Shown here one piece after another: positions 47,799-61,573 of a stretch of 64,000 nt of DNA. The position numbers and the translations under genes were made by a program. The notes under the pieces were generated by a model, which saw only the letters and a list, made by a program, of their open reading frames with translations, was not told where the DNA came from and made no database searches. Every line of letters starts with the position of its first letter. The first letter of the stretch is position 1. The stretch is from Mercurialis annua (taxonomy: Eukaryota > Streptophyta > Magnoliopsida > Malpighiales > Euphorbiaceae), in NCBI RefSeq assembly GCF_937616625.2, contig NC_065574.1, positions 25,794,501-25,858,500 on the forward strand, read 5' to 3'.

Positions 47799-49557
47799 AT
47801 GTGTGTACAAGACAAAGTTGAGGATGTTCGGCATGAAAAGTCATGACTGCCACATATTTATGCAACGACTGTAGCCTATTGCGTTTTGAGAACTTTTGCC
47901 AAAAGACATATGGGAGCCTATAACAGAGTTGTGTCTCTTTTTTAAGGAGTTAACTGCATCAAATTTAAAAGAAGAAGACATGAAACTCTTACATAAACAA
48001 ACTCCCATTATATTATGCAAGTTAGAGCGCATATTTCCTCCTAGCTTTTTTGATTCTCCTGCACCTTGCTTATGAAGCTATGCTGGCAGGCCCAGTGCAT
48101 TATCGTTGGATGTATCCATTCGAACCTTGCTTATGAAGCTATGCTGGCAGGCCCAGTGCATTATCGTTGGATGTATCCATTCGAAAGGTATAAAAACTTT
48201 TAAGATACCAGTTTTAGATCTATAACTTCTATTTGTGTTTTGATCCTATGTATTCGTTAATAGATACCTGAGGAAGCTTAAAAGGAAAATAATGAATAAA
48301 TATCGAGTGGAAGGCTCAATCAGTAAGGGTTATGTATTGGAAGAAGCTGCTAAATTTGCTTCTTTTTACTTTCAAGAAGGCGATCCAACTATTCCTATCA
48401 ATTTGCGCAGAAATGAAGTGGTTGTTGGATTATGTTGAAGATGTAGATAGGTTATCAATTTTTAAACATCCTGGAAAACATCCTGGTAGTCAGTCAAAAA
48501 GGTATCTTTCAGACGCTGAGCACGCCGCTGCTCGAGTCTATATCTTATTGAATTGTCCTGAAGTGCAACAGTTTGTAGCGTAAGTACTTCCAATTTTATT
48601 ATTTTTCCCTTTGTATAAGTCATTTTGATAATACGTTGTTTTCTTTTAAATTCAACAAATAGTGTGTGCCGTGCTGAAATACAAGCTCGTATACCTAACA
48701 TATCAAACGAAAGGATTGAAGCTATTATTGAGAAAGATTTTGCAATCTGGTTTGGGAAATATGTAAGTAAACAAATAAAAATAATTTAATTAATATTTTC
48801 TAAAACTAATTTTTAAAACATATATAATATGATGCAGGCAAGTAACCCGACGAACAACATATCGAATTCGTATATTCAGAGTCTTGCACAAGGACCACTA
48901 AGAGAAGTTAAAACATATAAAGGTTATTATGTTAATGGGTTTAAATTTCATACTCGATCATATGGCTCTGATCGAGCAACATATAACAGCGGAGTATATA
49001 TCAAAGGCAGTAATTATGATGAATTCACGAGTGATTTCTTTGGTGTTCTAACTGATGTTTTGGAGTTAGAGTATCAGACACTACCATTGAAAAGAACTGT
49101 GTTAATCAAATGTGATTGGTTTGATCCTACTCCAAATGTGGGAATGATGGAGCATGATGGATATAATATTGTTGATGTTTATCGCCACAAGAGATACAAT
49201 AAGTATTAACCGTTTGTTCTCGCGGCACAGGCATGTCAATTTTATTATTGTACATATGCAGGAGCAAAAAGAGATAGACTGAATTGGTGGGCGGTATGTA
49301 AAATAAAGGCCAGATCAGATATCGACTTTCCAGAAAGTTCAAGCAATGATTCCACTCTTCCTCCATTCCAAGAGGATTCTGACAGAAGTCGACTTAATGT
49401 AGGTGGGGGTGAAGCAACTAATTTGATAGATCCCAATGGCAATGGTCATGGGGAGGAAATAGATGAAGCCGAGGTTGTAGAAGAAGATATTGAGCTCCAT
49501 ACTTCATCGGAAGAAGAACAAATTTACGATGATGCAACTGATGAAGAATCTGATTAA
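47799..49557 (+). pseudogene. TnpD-like transposase, 3' part (after copia)
   Basis: Resumes with RCVYKTKLRMFGMKSHDCHI, then DUF4218 (CKLERIFPPSFFDS; YLRKLKRKIMNKYRVEGSIS), the linker SKRYLSDAEHAAARVYILLN, then DUF4216 (48835-49557: FHTRSYGSDRATYNSGVYI; TVLIKCDWFDPTP) and an acidic tail stopping at 49555-49557. Donor and acceptor sites are visible (CGAAAG/GTATAA at 48187, TAATAG at about 48263, GCG/GTAAGT-like at 48581). Lesions: TAG and TGA in the first exon (MQRL*PIAF*), a deletion near 48055, an exact 61-bp tandem duplication (48063-48184), further frame changes, and TAA at 49207-49209. Confidence 0.88.
48063..48184 (+). repeat. Perfect 61-bp tandem duplication inside the TnpD DUF4218 exon
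   Basis: Units 48063-48123 and 48124-48184 are identical. The unit begins ACCTTGCTTATGAAGC and ends TATCCATTCGA. 61 is not a multiple of three, so the duplication shifts the frame. Identity implies it is the youngest lesion in this gene. Confidence 0.95.
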
Positions 49558-49788
49558 TATTTTATTTTAATGTCCATATTGAACTAATTTTATTTATTCT
49601 AAAACTGACTTGGTAAATTAATAATTTATTTTAACTTATTGTTATAATGCAATTATTTGGAATGTCCATACTGAATGTGCCTTTCCATGAAAATTATTTT
49701 TGAATATATGGTGGGCATATGACATTATGAATTGATTATGTTTTTTCATTTGTTAAATTATTATGGAATATTTGTAAATTTTTCAGAT

Positions 49789-51873
49789 ATGCGACCATCA
49801 ACTAGTTCTAGAGTGAGAGGGACTGGGAGAGAGGCACCTCCACCACCTGCCCAAGTAGAGCCACCTCCACCAGGCGATCTAGAGCCACCTCCTCCTCCAC
49901 CTCCCGACTCACATACAGGCCAAATGAGTCTTCCCGTATGTATTGTTTCAAAAAATGGGTAAGTTTTATAAGTTTTTATTCTCAATAAAATCTTTATAAA
50001 ATAATTAAATATTCAAATATTTAAAAAGCAAACCTCATCTCGCTACTAGTTAATTTTATTATATACCTATATACTAATAAAGTTTGAACTTGAAGGAAGA
50101 GATTACAAAAGTGGTAAAAATACTGTTAAACCATCCAGAGTCATCACAGCCATTTTGAAAAAGACGTGGTACAAACATGAACATAGCTGGAGGTCTTTAA
50201 CTGATATGGACAAGGAGGTGTTTTTTGAGGAATTTAAGGTGAATTATATTTAATGTTGTAGTTTTTTGTACTATTATTAAATCATAAATAATTATCTTTA
50301 CATTATTTGTGATTGCAGAAACATTTTAGGTGGACGGTGTCTGACAACTTAATGAGGCAGGCGTTTTTCTCACACACGTCAATTCGCTATTCAAACACAA
50401 TTTCAGACATAAAGAAAAAATGGCTTAAGAAGAACAAAAAGGACGAATATGTCGGTAATGAAGTCTTCAATGAGTGGATAAAGGTATGGGGCTGTAGTGA
50501 CTATCAAAAGATGTGCGAACAGAAGAGAAAAAATAGGCTAAGTGAGCCTGAGCCTGGTGCTGGACCAGTTACTCACGGTTGTGGTTCTAAACCCATGACA
50601 GAACACCAGGAATTTTTGGTACGTTTTACTTTTCTCTAATCTAAGTATTATGAATTAGTAATATTATAGATGTGGTCAAGTTTCCTATATATTACTATAT
50701 ATATTATGATTAAGTAAGAGGCTGGCATGAGATTCTAGAATAGTGATACTTAAGGTTGTAAGATATAGTAACAATTAGCAATATGAACTTTTAGGCTACT
50801 TACTAACCAACTTACTTTTAGGCTACTTACTAACCAACTTACTTATCAGTATATGTTAATCTAAGCCTATACCATGTGAATTGTTTATGAATAACAGAAT
50901 AAGACACTAGTATATAACAGTGTAATACACATATCAAATTTAAATTGAAAAGAATGGCTACTTTTATTTGTTTTTATTGCTTTGCCTATAATAGATTATT
51001 CCATACTATTATAGGTTCATGTATACTGTTGATTCATAGTCTGTTAATAATTGTGGGCTATAATTTCATCTACTCTTTTTCAACTAATTTCTGTACAATT
51101 AGAACATAATTAAGTGCCTATAAAGAGGGGACAAAAAATGGAAAAAAATAAAGAAAAAGGATTATCTAAAAATCCCAACTGGTAGTGATCAGAATGAGCT
51201 TTTTTTATCCCTTAATATATGTGTCTTTCTTGCCTCAGTATCATTGTTTGATACCATTTAGTTATTTTTTTTCAGACTGAGAAGGAGGGTAAGACGCCTA
51301 CCGTCCCGGCACTATTTCTCTACACCCACACAATCAATCATGATGGAGTCACTTTTGTTGATAACAAGTCAGCTGAGACTTATGTAAGTATGAGTATTCA
51401 TCCAACTATTAAAAGTATTTATATAATTTTGTTTTCAACAAATGATTACAATATGTTATGAAATATATATACAGGAACGCTTCAAGGAGATACTTGCTAC
51501 TCGTTTAGTAGTTAATGGCAGCAATTCTACCGATATAGATGAAAATCAGATATGGTATCAGCTTGTTGAGGGCGAGAAGAAACAGAGAGTTTATGGCGTT
51601 GGCTCTTCTGCACCATCTTACTACTCTGGTGTTTCTCGATTTTCAGATTAGCCTCCGTCTCATGAAAATCAAGATTTTGAGAATCTCCGCAGGGCACATG
51701 AGAAGCTGCAAGATCAGTTTCAGGTACTACAACATCAGTTTGGTATTGTAGTGGATCATCTTCGAACCGATTGTCCGATTCCAGCTGTATTTCCTACTCC
51801 TGCAGTGCCATCTCCTTTGTGCCCTTCAGATGATGATACAGTTGATACGACTGATTTGGCTGATGATATTTAG
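49789..51873 (+). pseudogene. TnpA-like protein (Transposase_24 family)
   Basis: Starts at ATG 49789 with a proline-rich N-terminus (EPPPPPPPDS) and has several exons: about 49789-49958 (donor GTAAGT), about 50090-50237 (RVITAILKKTWYKHEHSWRS, EVFFEEFK), about 50320-50619 (WTVSDNLMRQAFFSH, DIKKKWLKKNKKDEY, NEWIKVWG), about 51277-51383 (TEKEGKTPTVPALFLYTHT), and 51475-51873 (ERFKEIL, then QDFENLRRAHEKLQDQF coiled coil). The layout matches plant transposase family 24 (En/Spm TnpA type), which binds subterminal motifs and aids excision. An in-frame TAG at 51649-51651 is followed by continued coding in the same frame. The first intron does not join the frames cleanly by eye. Confidence 0.78.
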
Positions 51874-52079
51874 ACTACTAGTTGGTTTGGAATATTTTGT
51901 AGTGACTACAAATATTCTTGTTTTACATTTAAAAATATTTTTGTTAACATATTAAGTACTTTTAATTAATATATCTAAAACTTTCTGATTCAATTTTAAT
52001 ATTTTATTGTTTTGAAATTTTATTTTCGGACTGTGAACGATGTCAATTACAGTATTTTTAATGAATTTTTAAAACACAT

Positions 52080-52511
52080 TACCAACGGACTCCAAACAGA
52101 ATATCTCTTTGGTAACGACGGAATGAAACAATCTATCGTCCAAATACCGACAGATTACCAACATAAATATATGTTGGTATAATGCCAACAGAAGTTCTGT
52201 CAGAAATTTTGCAAGAGCATACCAATGGCCAGCTTGTTGGTAAATAACACCAACAGTTTAGCGACAAACTTGTTTTTTCTATATGCCAACAGGTTACCGA
52301 CGGCAAACACCGTTGGTAAATACCAATGGCTGACAAACGGATGTAATTCCGTTCGAAAACCCGTCGCTCTTGCCGTCACTTAGTTTACCGACAGCATATT
52401 TACCAACGGCTTCATTGCCATTGGTATTCCGTCGGTACTTGAAATTACCAACAGAAAGAAACCTATTACCAACGGATTTGTCCGTTGGTAATTCATTGTT
52501 TTTTAGTAGTG
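52080..52511 (-). repeat. 3' terminal and subterminal repeats of the complete CACTA element
   Basis: Dense TTACCAACGG, ACCGACAG and CCGTTGGTAA motifs, including self-complementary pairs such as TATATGTTGGTAT. Ends in TAGTAGTG at 52511, followed by the GTA target duplication. Confidence 0.78.
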
Positions 52512-55500
52512 GTAAACGTTTGGCTTAAATTGCTAATAAGGTGAAACGTTTGGTTTTGTTTCGCAATGTTTGTAAACGTTTGACTTAAATCGCTAAAAAG
52601 ATGAAATGTTTTCCTTAAATCAATAAAAACGTGAAACTTTTGGTTTTATTTCGTGACGTTTAATAATGTTTGACTTAAATCGCTAAAAATGTGAAACGTT
52701 TGTATTGGTTTTCTAACGTTTTAAATGTTTGGCTTAAATCGCTAAAAAGGGGAAACGTTTGGATTTTTTTCGTAACATTTGTAAACATTTGGCTTAAATC
52801 TCTAAAAAGATGAAACGTTTGGTTTTGTTTCGTAATTTTTGCTTAAATTGCTAAAAAGGGGAAACGTTTGGATTTATTTTGTAACGTTTGTAAACGTTTG
52901 GATTTGTTTCTTACCGCTTTAAATGTTTGGATTGGTTTCATAACGTTATAAACGTTGGGTTTGTTTTTAAACGTTTGTAAACATTTGTCTTAAATCGCTA
53001 AAAAGGTGAAACGTTTGTATTTGTTTCGTAAGGTTTGTAAACGTTTGTCTTAAATCGCTAAAAAGGTGAAACGCTTGATGTGTTTCGTAACATTTGTAAA
53101 CGTTTGTCTTTAATCGCTAAAAAGGTGAAAAACTTGGATTTGTTCTGTAACGTTTTAAACTTTTGGATTTGTTTTGTAAAGTTTTACATTTGGATTGGTT
53201 TCGCAACGTTTTAAATGTTGGCTTAAATCGCTAAAAAGGTGAAACGTTTATATTTGTTTTGTAACGTTTTAACCGTTTGGCTTAAATCGCTAAAAAAGGG
53301 GAAACGTTTGGAGTTGTTTCGTAATGTTTTAAACGTTTGGATTGGTTTTAGAAATTTAAGCTAAACGTTTAAAACGTTACGAAACCAATCGAAACGTATA
53401 CAAACGTTACGAAACAAAACCAAACGTTTCACCTTTTTAGTGATTTAATCCAAACGTTTATAACGTTATGAAACAAATCAAAACATATCACCCTTTTAGC
53501 GATTTAAACGAAATGCTACGAAATGTTACGAAACCAATCCAAAAGTTGAAAACATTACGAAACAAATCCAAACGTTTACAAACGTTACGAAACCAATCAA
53601 ACATTTTACCTTTTTAGCAATTTAAGCCAAACGTTAAAAACGTTGCGAAACAAATCCAAACGTTTCACCTTTTTAGCGATTGAAGCCATACATTTATAAA
53701 CGTTACGAAACAAAGAAAAATGTTTGGATTTGTTTCATAATGATTTAAATGTTTGGATTGGTTTCATAACGTTATAAACGTTTGGATTTGTTTCGTCACA
53801 TTTGTAAACATTTGGCTTAAATCTCTAAAAAGGGGAAACATTTTGATTTGTTTCGTAACGTTTGAAAAGTTTGGATTGCGTTCGTAACGTTTTAAAATTT
53901 TGTCTTAAATCTCTAAAAATATGAAACGTTTGAATTTGTTTCCTAACGTTTGTAAACGTTTGGATTTGTTTTATAACGTTTTTAACGTTTGGCTTAAATC
54001 GCTAAAAAGGTGAAATGTTTGGATTTGTTTTGTAACATTTTAAATGTTTGGATTGGTTTTGTAATGTTTTAAACTTTTGGCTTAAATTTCTAAAAAGTTG
54101 AAATGTTTGGATTGCTTTCGTAACATTTTAAATGCTTGGATTGGTTTCATAACGTTTTAAACATTTGGCTTAAATCGCTAAAAAGGTGAAACGTTTGGAT
54201 TTGTTTCGTAACCTTTGTAAACGTTTGTCTTATATCGCTAAAAAGGTGAAACATTTGGTTATGTTTTGTAACGTTTGAAAACATTTGGCTTAAATCGCTA
54301 TAAAGGTAAAACGTTTGGTTTTGTTTCGTAACGTTTGTAAACGTGTGGATAAAATCGTTAAAACGGTTTTCTTTCGTAACGTTTGCAAACGATCGGCTTA
54401 AATCACTAAAAAGGTGAAACATTTGGATTTGTTTCGTAACATTTGTAAATGTTTGGCTTAAATCGTTAAAAATGTGAAACATTTGAATTTTTTTATAGCA
54501 TTTGTAAACGTTTGGCTTAAATCGCTAAAAAGGTGAAACGTTTGGATTTGTTTCGTAACGTTTACAAACGTTTCAAATCAAAACCAAACGTTTCACCTTT
54601 TAAGTCATTAAAGACAAACGTTTACAAATATTACAAAACAAATCCAAACGTTTCACATTTTTAGTGATTTAAGCCAAACGTTTATAAACGTTACAAAACA
54701 AATCCAAACGTTTCATATTTTTAGCAATTAAAGCCAAACGTTAAAACGTCACGAAAAAAATCCAAACATATAAAACATTACGAAACCAATCCAAACGTTT
54801 TAAACATTACGAAACAAATCCAAACGTTTCACCTTTTTAGCGATTTAAGCCAGACGTTTACAAACGTTACAAAACCAATCCAAACGTCTAAAACGTTACG
54901 AAACAAATCCAAACGTTTAAAAAATTACGAAACAAATCCAAACGTTTCACCTTTTTAGTGATTTAAAAAAGTTTTAAGCGTTTGTATTGGTTACATAATG
55001 TTTTAAACGTTTGGCTTAAATCACTAAAAAGGTGAGACGTTATTGTTTTGTAAGATTTTAAACGTTTGGATTGGTTCCGTAATGTTTTAAACTTTGGCCT
55101 TAAATCGCTAAAAATGTGATATGTTTGGATTTGTTTCGTAACATTTGTGATTGTTTGGCTTCAATCGCTAAAAAGATGAAATGTTTGGATTTGTTTCGTA
55201 ACGATTGTAAAAATTTAGCTTAAATCGCTAAAAAGTTGAAACGTTTGGATTTGTTTCGTAACGTTTTAAACGTTTGGATTGGTTTTGTAACGTATTAAAC
55301 GATTTGATTGGTTCTCTAAAAAGGTGAAATGTTTGTTTTTGATTCGTAACGTTTGTAAACGTTTTGCTTAAATCGAAACAAATCTAAATGTTTCACCTTT
55401 TTAGCAATTTAAGCCAAATGTTTACAAATGTTACGGAACAAATCCAAACGTTTCACATTTTAGCGATTTAAGCCAAATGTTTAAAACGTTACGAAACAAA

Positions 55501-58500
55501 TCCAAACGTTTAACCTTTTTAGCGATTTAAGCCAAACATTTCTAACGTTACGAAACAATCCAAACATACAAAATGTTACGAAACAAATCCTAACGTTTCG
55601 CCTTTTTCGCGATTTAAGCCAAACGTTTACAAACGTTATGAAACTAATCCAAACGTTTCCTGTTTTTAGCGATTAAGCCAAATGTTTACAATCGCTAAGA
55701 AACTAATTCTAACTTTTAAAACGTTACGAAACAAATCCAAACGTTTACAAACGTTACGAAACAAAATTCAACGTTTCGCCTTTTTAGAGATTTAAGCCAA
55801 ACGTTTACAAAAGTTACGAAACAAATCCAAACGTTTCACCTTTTTATTTAAATCAAACATTATGATAGAAACCCAAACGTTTCCCTTTTTTAACGATTTA
55901 AGCCAAACGTTTAAAGCGTTACGAAACAAACCCAAACGTTTAAAACGTCACAAACAAAACAAAAGGTTTCACCGTTTTAGCGAATTAATCCAAACGTTTA
56001 AAATGTAGCGATACAAATCTAAACATTTAAAACGTTACGAAAAAAATCCAAACGTTTAAAACGTTACGAAACCAATCCTAACATTTAAAACGTTATGAAA
56101 CCAATCCAAAAGTTTCACCTTATTAACGATTTAAGTCAAACATTTACAAACGTTACGAAACAAATCCAGACGTTTCCCCTTTTTAGCGATTTAAGCGAAA
56201 CATTTACAAACGTTGCGAAACAAATCCACACGTTTCACCTTTTTAACAATTTAATCCAAACCTCTACAAACGGTACGAAACAAATCCATACGTTTCCCCT
56301 TTTTAGCAAATTAAGCAAAAAGTTTAAAACGTTACGAAACCAATCCAAACGTTTCCCCTTTTTAGCGATTTAAGCCAAACGTTTAAAACGTTACGAAACC
56401 AATCCAAAAGTTTAATACGTTATGAAACAAACCCAAACGTTTCACCTTTTTGGAGATTTAAGCTAAACATTTAAAACGTTACGAAATAAAGGCAAAAGTT
56501 TACAAAAGTTACGAAACAAATCCAAACGTTTCACCATATTAGCGATTTAAGCCAAACATTTAAAACGTTAAGAAACAAAACCAAACGTTTAAAACGTTAC
56601 GAAAAAAATCTAAACGTTTCACCTTTTGTCGATTTAATCCAAACGTTTACAAACCTTACGAAACAAATCCAAACGTTTCACCTTTTTAGCAATTGAAGCT
56701 AAACATTTACAACATAACGAAATAAAACAAAACATTTCCCCTTTTTAGCGATTTAAGCCAATTGTTTAAAACATTACAAAATCAATCCAAACGTTTAAAA
56801 TTTTACGGAACAATTCCAAACGTTAACATACGTTACGAAACATATCCAAACATTTCACCTTTTTAGCGATTTAAGCCAATTGTTTAAAACGTAAAAAAAC
56901 CAATCCAAACTTTTAAAAGGTTACCAAATAAATCCAAAGATTTCCTATTTTTAGCTATTTAAGCCAAACCATTACAAACGCTTCGAAACAAATCCAAACG
57001 TTTCACATTTTTAACAATTTAACCCAAACATTTACAAACGTTACGAAACAAAAATAAATATTTTACCTTTTCAGCGATAAGCCAAACGTTTACAAACGTT
57101 ACGAAACAAAACCAAACTTTTTACCATTTTAGCAATTTAATCCAAATGTTTACAAACGTTAAAAAAATTCCAAACGTTTCACCTTTTAAGGGATTTAAGC
57201 CAAATAGTTAGAATGTTATGAAACAAATCCAAACGTTTCACCTTTTTAGCAATTTAAGCCAAACGATTAAAAATGTTACGAAACAAATTCAAACGCTTCA
57301 CCATATTAGCGATTTATGCCAAACATTTAAAACGTTACGAAACCAAGCCAAACGTTTAAAACGTTATGAAAAAAATCTAAACATTTCACCTTTTATCGAT
57401 TTAAGCGAAACGTTTACAAACGTTACGAAACAAATCCAAATGTTTCACCTTTTTAGCAATTGAAGCTAAACGTTTACAACATAACGAAATAAAACAAAAC
57501 GTTTCCCCTTTTTAGCGATTTAAGCCAATTGTTTAACACATTTCAAAACCAATCCAAACGTTTAAAATTTTACGAAACAAATCCGAACGTTCACATACGT
57601 TACGAAACATATCCAAACGTTTCACCATTTTAGCGATATAAGCCAATTATTTAAAACGTTACGAAACAAATCCAAACATTTCACCTTTTAAGGGATTTAA
57701 GCCAAACATATAGAATGTTACAAAACAAATCCAAACGTTTCACCTTTTTAGCGATTTAAGCCAAACAATTAAAAACGTTACGAAACAAATCCAAAAGTTT
57801 CACATTTTTAGCGATTTAAGCCAAACGTTTACAAACGTTGCGAAACAAAACCAAACGTTTCCCCTTTTTAGCGATTTAAGCCAAACATTTAAAATGTTAC
57901 AAAACCAATCCAAACGTTTCGAAAAAAATCCAAACGGTTCACCTTTTGAGCGATTTAAGCCAAACGTTTACAAACGTTACGAAACAAATCAAAACGTTTC
58001 ACCTTTTTAGCGTTTGAAGCCAAACGTTTACAAATGTTACAAATTAAAACCAAACGTTTCCCCTTTTAAACGATTGAAGCCAAACGTTTCACCTTTTTAG
58101 CGATTCAAGCCAAACGTTTCACTTTTTTAGCTATTCAAACAAAACGTTTCACCTTTTTAGCGATTCAAACCAAACGTTTCCCCTTTTTAGCGATTTAAGC
58201 CAAACGTTTACATACGCTACGAAACAAATTCAAACGTTTCACCTTTTTAGAGATTTAAGCCAAAAGTTCCATCTTTTGGATTTATTTTGCAACGTTTGTA
58301 AACGTTTAGCTAATATCGCTAAAAATGTGAAACGTTTCGATTTGTTTCGCAATTTTTGTAAACGTTTGCCTTAAATCGCTAAACAGGTGAAATTTTTGGA
58401 TTTGTTTCGTAACATTTGTAAACGTTTGGCTTAAATCGCTAAAAATATGAAATGTCTGGTTTTGTTTCGCAACGTTTGTAATTGTTTGTCTTAAATAGCT

Positions 58501-61500
58501 AAAATGGGGAAACGTTTGGATTTGTTTCGTAGAGTTTTAAACGTTTCGATTGGTTTCGTAACATTATAAACGTTTGGATTGGTTTCGTGACGTTTTAAAT
58601 GTTTGGCTTAAATCGCTAAAAATGTGAAAAGTTTGGATTTGTTTCATAACGTTTGTAAACGTTTGGCTTAAACCCCTAAAAATGCGAAACGTTTGGATTT
58701 GTTTTGTAATTTTTGTAAATGTTTGGCTTAAATCTCTAAAAATGTGAAACGTTTGGATTTGTTACATAACGTTTTAAACGTTTGGCTTAAATCGCTAAAA
58801 AGGGGAAACGTTTAAAAGTTTCAAACATTACGAAACAAATCTAAACGTTTTACCTTTTTAGCGATATAAGCCAAATGTTTACAAACGTTATGAAAAAAAA
58901 TCCAAACGTTTTACCTATTTAGCGATTTAAGCAAAAAAGGTGAAACGTTTGGATTTGTTTCGTAACATTCATAACTTTTGTAAACTTTTGGCTTAAATCG
59001 CTAAAAGGTGAAACTCTTGGATTTGTTTTGTAACAAATCCAAACGTTTCCCCTTTTTATAAATTTAAACCAAACATTTAAAACGTTACGAAACCAATCCA
59101 AACGTTTCCCCTTTTTAGCAAAACAAAACCAAACGTTTCGCCTTTTTAGCAAGTGAAGCAAAACGTTTATAAACGTTACGAAATAAAACCAAATGTTTCA
59201 CCTTTTTAGCGATATAAGCCAAACGTTTACAAACGTTACGAAACAAATCCAAACGTTTTACATTTTTAGCGATTTAAGCCAAACGTTTACAAATGTAACG
59301 AAAAAAAATCTAAACGTTTCACCTTTTTAGCGATTTAAGCGAAAAGTTTACAAACGTTACAAAAGCAATCGAAACGTTACGAAACAAATCCAAAAGTTTC
59401 ACCTTTTTTAGCGATTTAAGCCAAACGTTTACAAACGCTACAAAATAAATTCAAACATTTAAAACGTTACAAAACCAATCAAACTTTTAAAATGCTACGA
59501 AATAAATCCAAATGTTTCCCATTTTAACAATTTAAGCCAAACATTTACAAATGTTACGAAGCAAATCCAAACGTTTCAACTTTTTAGTGATTCAATCCAA
59601 ACCTTTTTAAACGTTACGAAACAAATCCAAACGTTTTACCTTTTTAGCGATTTAAGCCAAATGGTTACAAACATTACGAAACCAATCAAAATGTATAAAA
59701 CGTTACGAACCAAATCCAAACATTTCACATTTTTAGGGATTTATGCCAAATATTTACAAACGTTACGAAACAAATCCAAACGTTTCACCTTTTTAGCAAT
59801 TTAATCCAAACATTTACAAACGTTAAGAAACGAATCCAAACGTTTAAAATGTTACGAAACAAATCCAAACATTTACAAACATTACGAAACCAATCCGTAG
59901 GTTTCACCTGCTTAACGATTTATGCCAAACGTTTAAAACATTACGAAACAAAACCAAACATTTCACCTTTTTAGCGATTTAAGCCAAACTTTTACAAACG
60001 CTACGAAACAAATCCAAATGTTTCTCCTTTTTAGCAATTTAAGCCAAACATTTACAAACATTACGAAACAAATCCAAATGTTTCCCCTATTTAGAAATTT
60101 AAGCCAAACGTTAGCAAACGTTACGAAACAAAACCAAAAGTTTTACCTTTTTAGCGATTTAAGCCAAACATTTACAAAATAAATACAAACGTTTCACATT
60201 TTAAGCGATTTAAGCCAAACGTTTACAAACGTTACAACTCAAATCCAAACGTTTCCCCTTTTTAGTGATTTAAGTTAAACGTTTAAAACAATACGAAACC
60301 AATCCAAACGTTTAAAACGCTACGATACAAATCCAAACTTTTCCCCTTTTTAGCGATTTAAGCTAAATATTTCAAACGTTACGAGACAAAATCAAACGTT
60401 TCACCCTTTTAGTGATTTAATCTAAACATTTAAAACATTACGAAACAAATCCAAATGTTTAACCTTTTTAGCGATTTAAGTCAAACGTTTGCAAATGTTA
60501 TGAAACAAATCCAAATGTTTAACCTTTATAGCGATTGTAGCCAAATGTTTACAAACTTTACGAAACTTTCAAAACGTTACGAAACAATTCTAAACGTTTC
60601 ACCTTTTTAGCGATTCAATCCAAAACTTTTAATGGTTACAAAACCAATCCAAACATTTAAAACGTTTCGAAACCAATCCAAACCTTTAAAACGTACGAAG
60701 CAAATCCAAACGTTTCCCCTTTTTAGCGATTTAAGCCAAACGTTTACAAACGTTACGAAACAAATTCAAACGTTTCCCCTTTTTAGCGATTTAAGCCAAA
60801 CGTTTAAAATGTTACGAAAGCAATCCAAACATTTAAAACATTACGAAACAAATTCAAATATTTCACCTTTTTAGCGATTTAAGACAAACGTTTAAAACGT
60901 TATGAAACCAATCCAAATGTTACGAAACTAATCCTAACATTTAAGCTTTTTAGCGATTTAAGCCAAACGTTACGACAAAATCCAAACGTTTCACATTTTT
61001 AGCGATTTAAGCCAAACGTTTAGAAAAGTTACGAAACAAATAAAAACGTTTCACCTTTTTAGCGATTTAAGCCAAATATTTACAAACGTTACGAACAAAT
61101 CCAAACGTTTCACCTTTTTAGGTTTTGTTTCGTAATGTTTTAAATGTCTGGCTTTAATCTCCAAAAAAGGGAAATATTTGGATTTGTTTTGTAACGTTTC
61201 AAACGTTTGGATTGGTTTCGTAACATTTTGAACGTTTCGCTTAAATCACTAAAAAGGTGAAACATTTGTTTTGTTTCGTAACGTTTGTAATCGTTTGGCT
61301 TAAATCGCTAAAAAGTTGAAACGTTTGGATTTGTTTCGTAACGTTTTAAACATTTTACTTAAATCGCTAAAAAGGTGAAACGTTTGGATTTGTTTCGTAA
61401 CGTTTTAAACATTTGGATTGGTTTCGTAACGTTTTAAATGTTTGGCTTAAATCGCTAAAAAGGGGAAATGTTTGGGTTTTTTTCGTAACGTTTGTAAACG

Positions 61501-61573
61501 TTTAGCTTAAATCACTAAAAATGGGAAACGTTTTGTTTCGTAACGTTTTTAACCTTTGGAGTGGTTTCTTAAC
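52512..61573. repeat. Modular ~60-bp satellite array, block 4
   Basis: The longest uninterrupted block, 9 kb. Approximate orientation runs: forward to 53345, reverse to 53715, forward to 54562, reverse to 54966, forward to 55375, reverse to 58268, forward to 58812, short reverse and forward runs to 59033, reverse to 61115, forward to 61573. Around 56750-57700 a higher-order segment of several hundred bases seems duplicated (shared AAGCCAATTGTTTAA and CATACGTTACGAAACATATC). No genes. Confidence 0.92.

Larger units (their letters stand above)
35513..52511 (+). mobile_element. Complete 17.0-kb CACTA (En/Spm) element
   Basis: Begins CACTACTAGAAAACACC; the complement of its right end begins CACTACTAAAAAACAATG. 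It is flanked by a perfect 3-bp duplication GTA (35510-35512 and 52512-52514) inside satellite. Subterminal regions (about 35525-35950 and 52080-52500) share dense ACCGACGG, TTACCAACGG and CCGTTGGTAA motifs in both orientations. TnpD (38038-49557) is followed by TnpA (49789-51873) on the same strand, the usual gene order. A copia retrotransposon of 7.8 kb is nested in TnpD, so the element was about 9.2 kb before. Coding lesions make it immobile on its own, but its ends look intact and could be moved by a related source element. Confidence 0.93.

Noticed and set aside
49761..49985. Minus-strand glycine-rich open frame
   Set aside because: It is the antisense of the proline-rich N-terminus of the TnpA-like gene.
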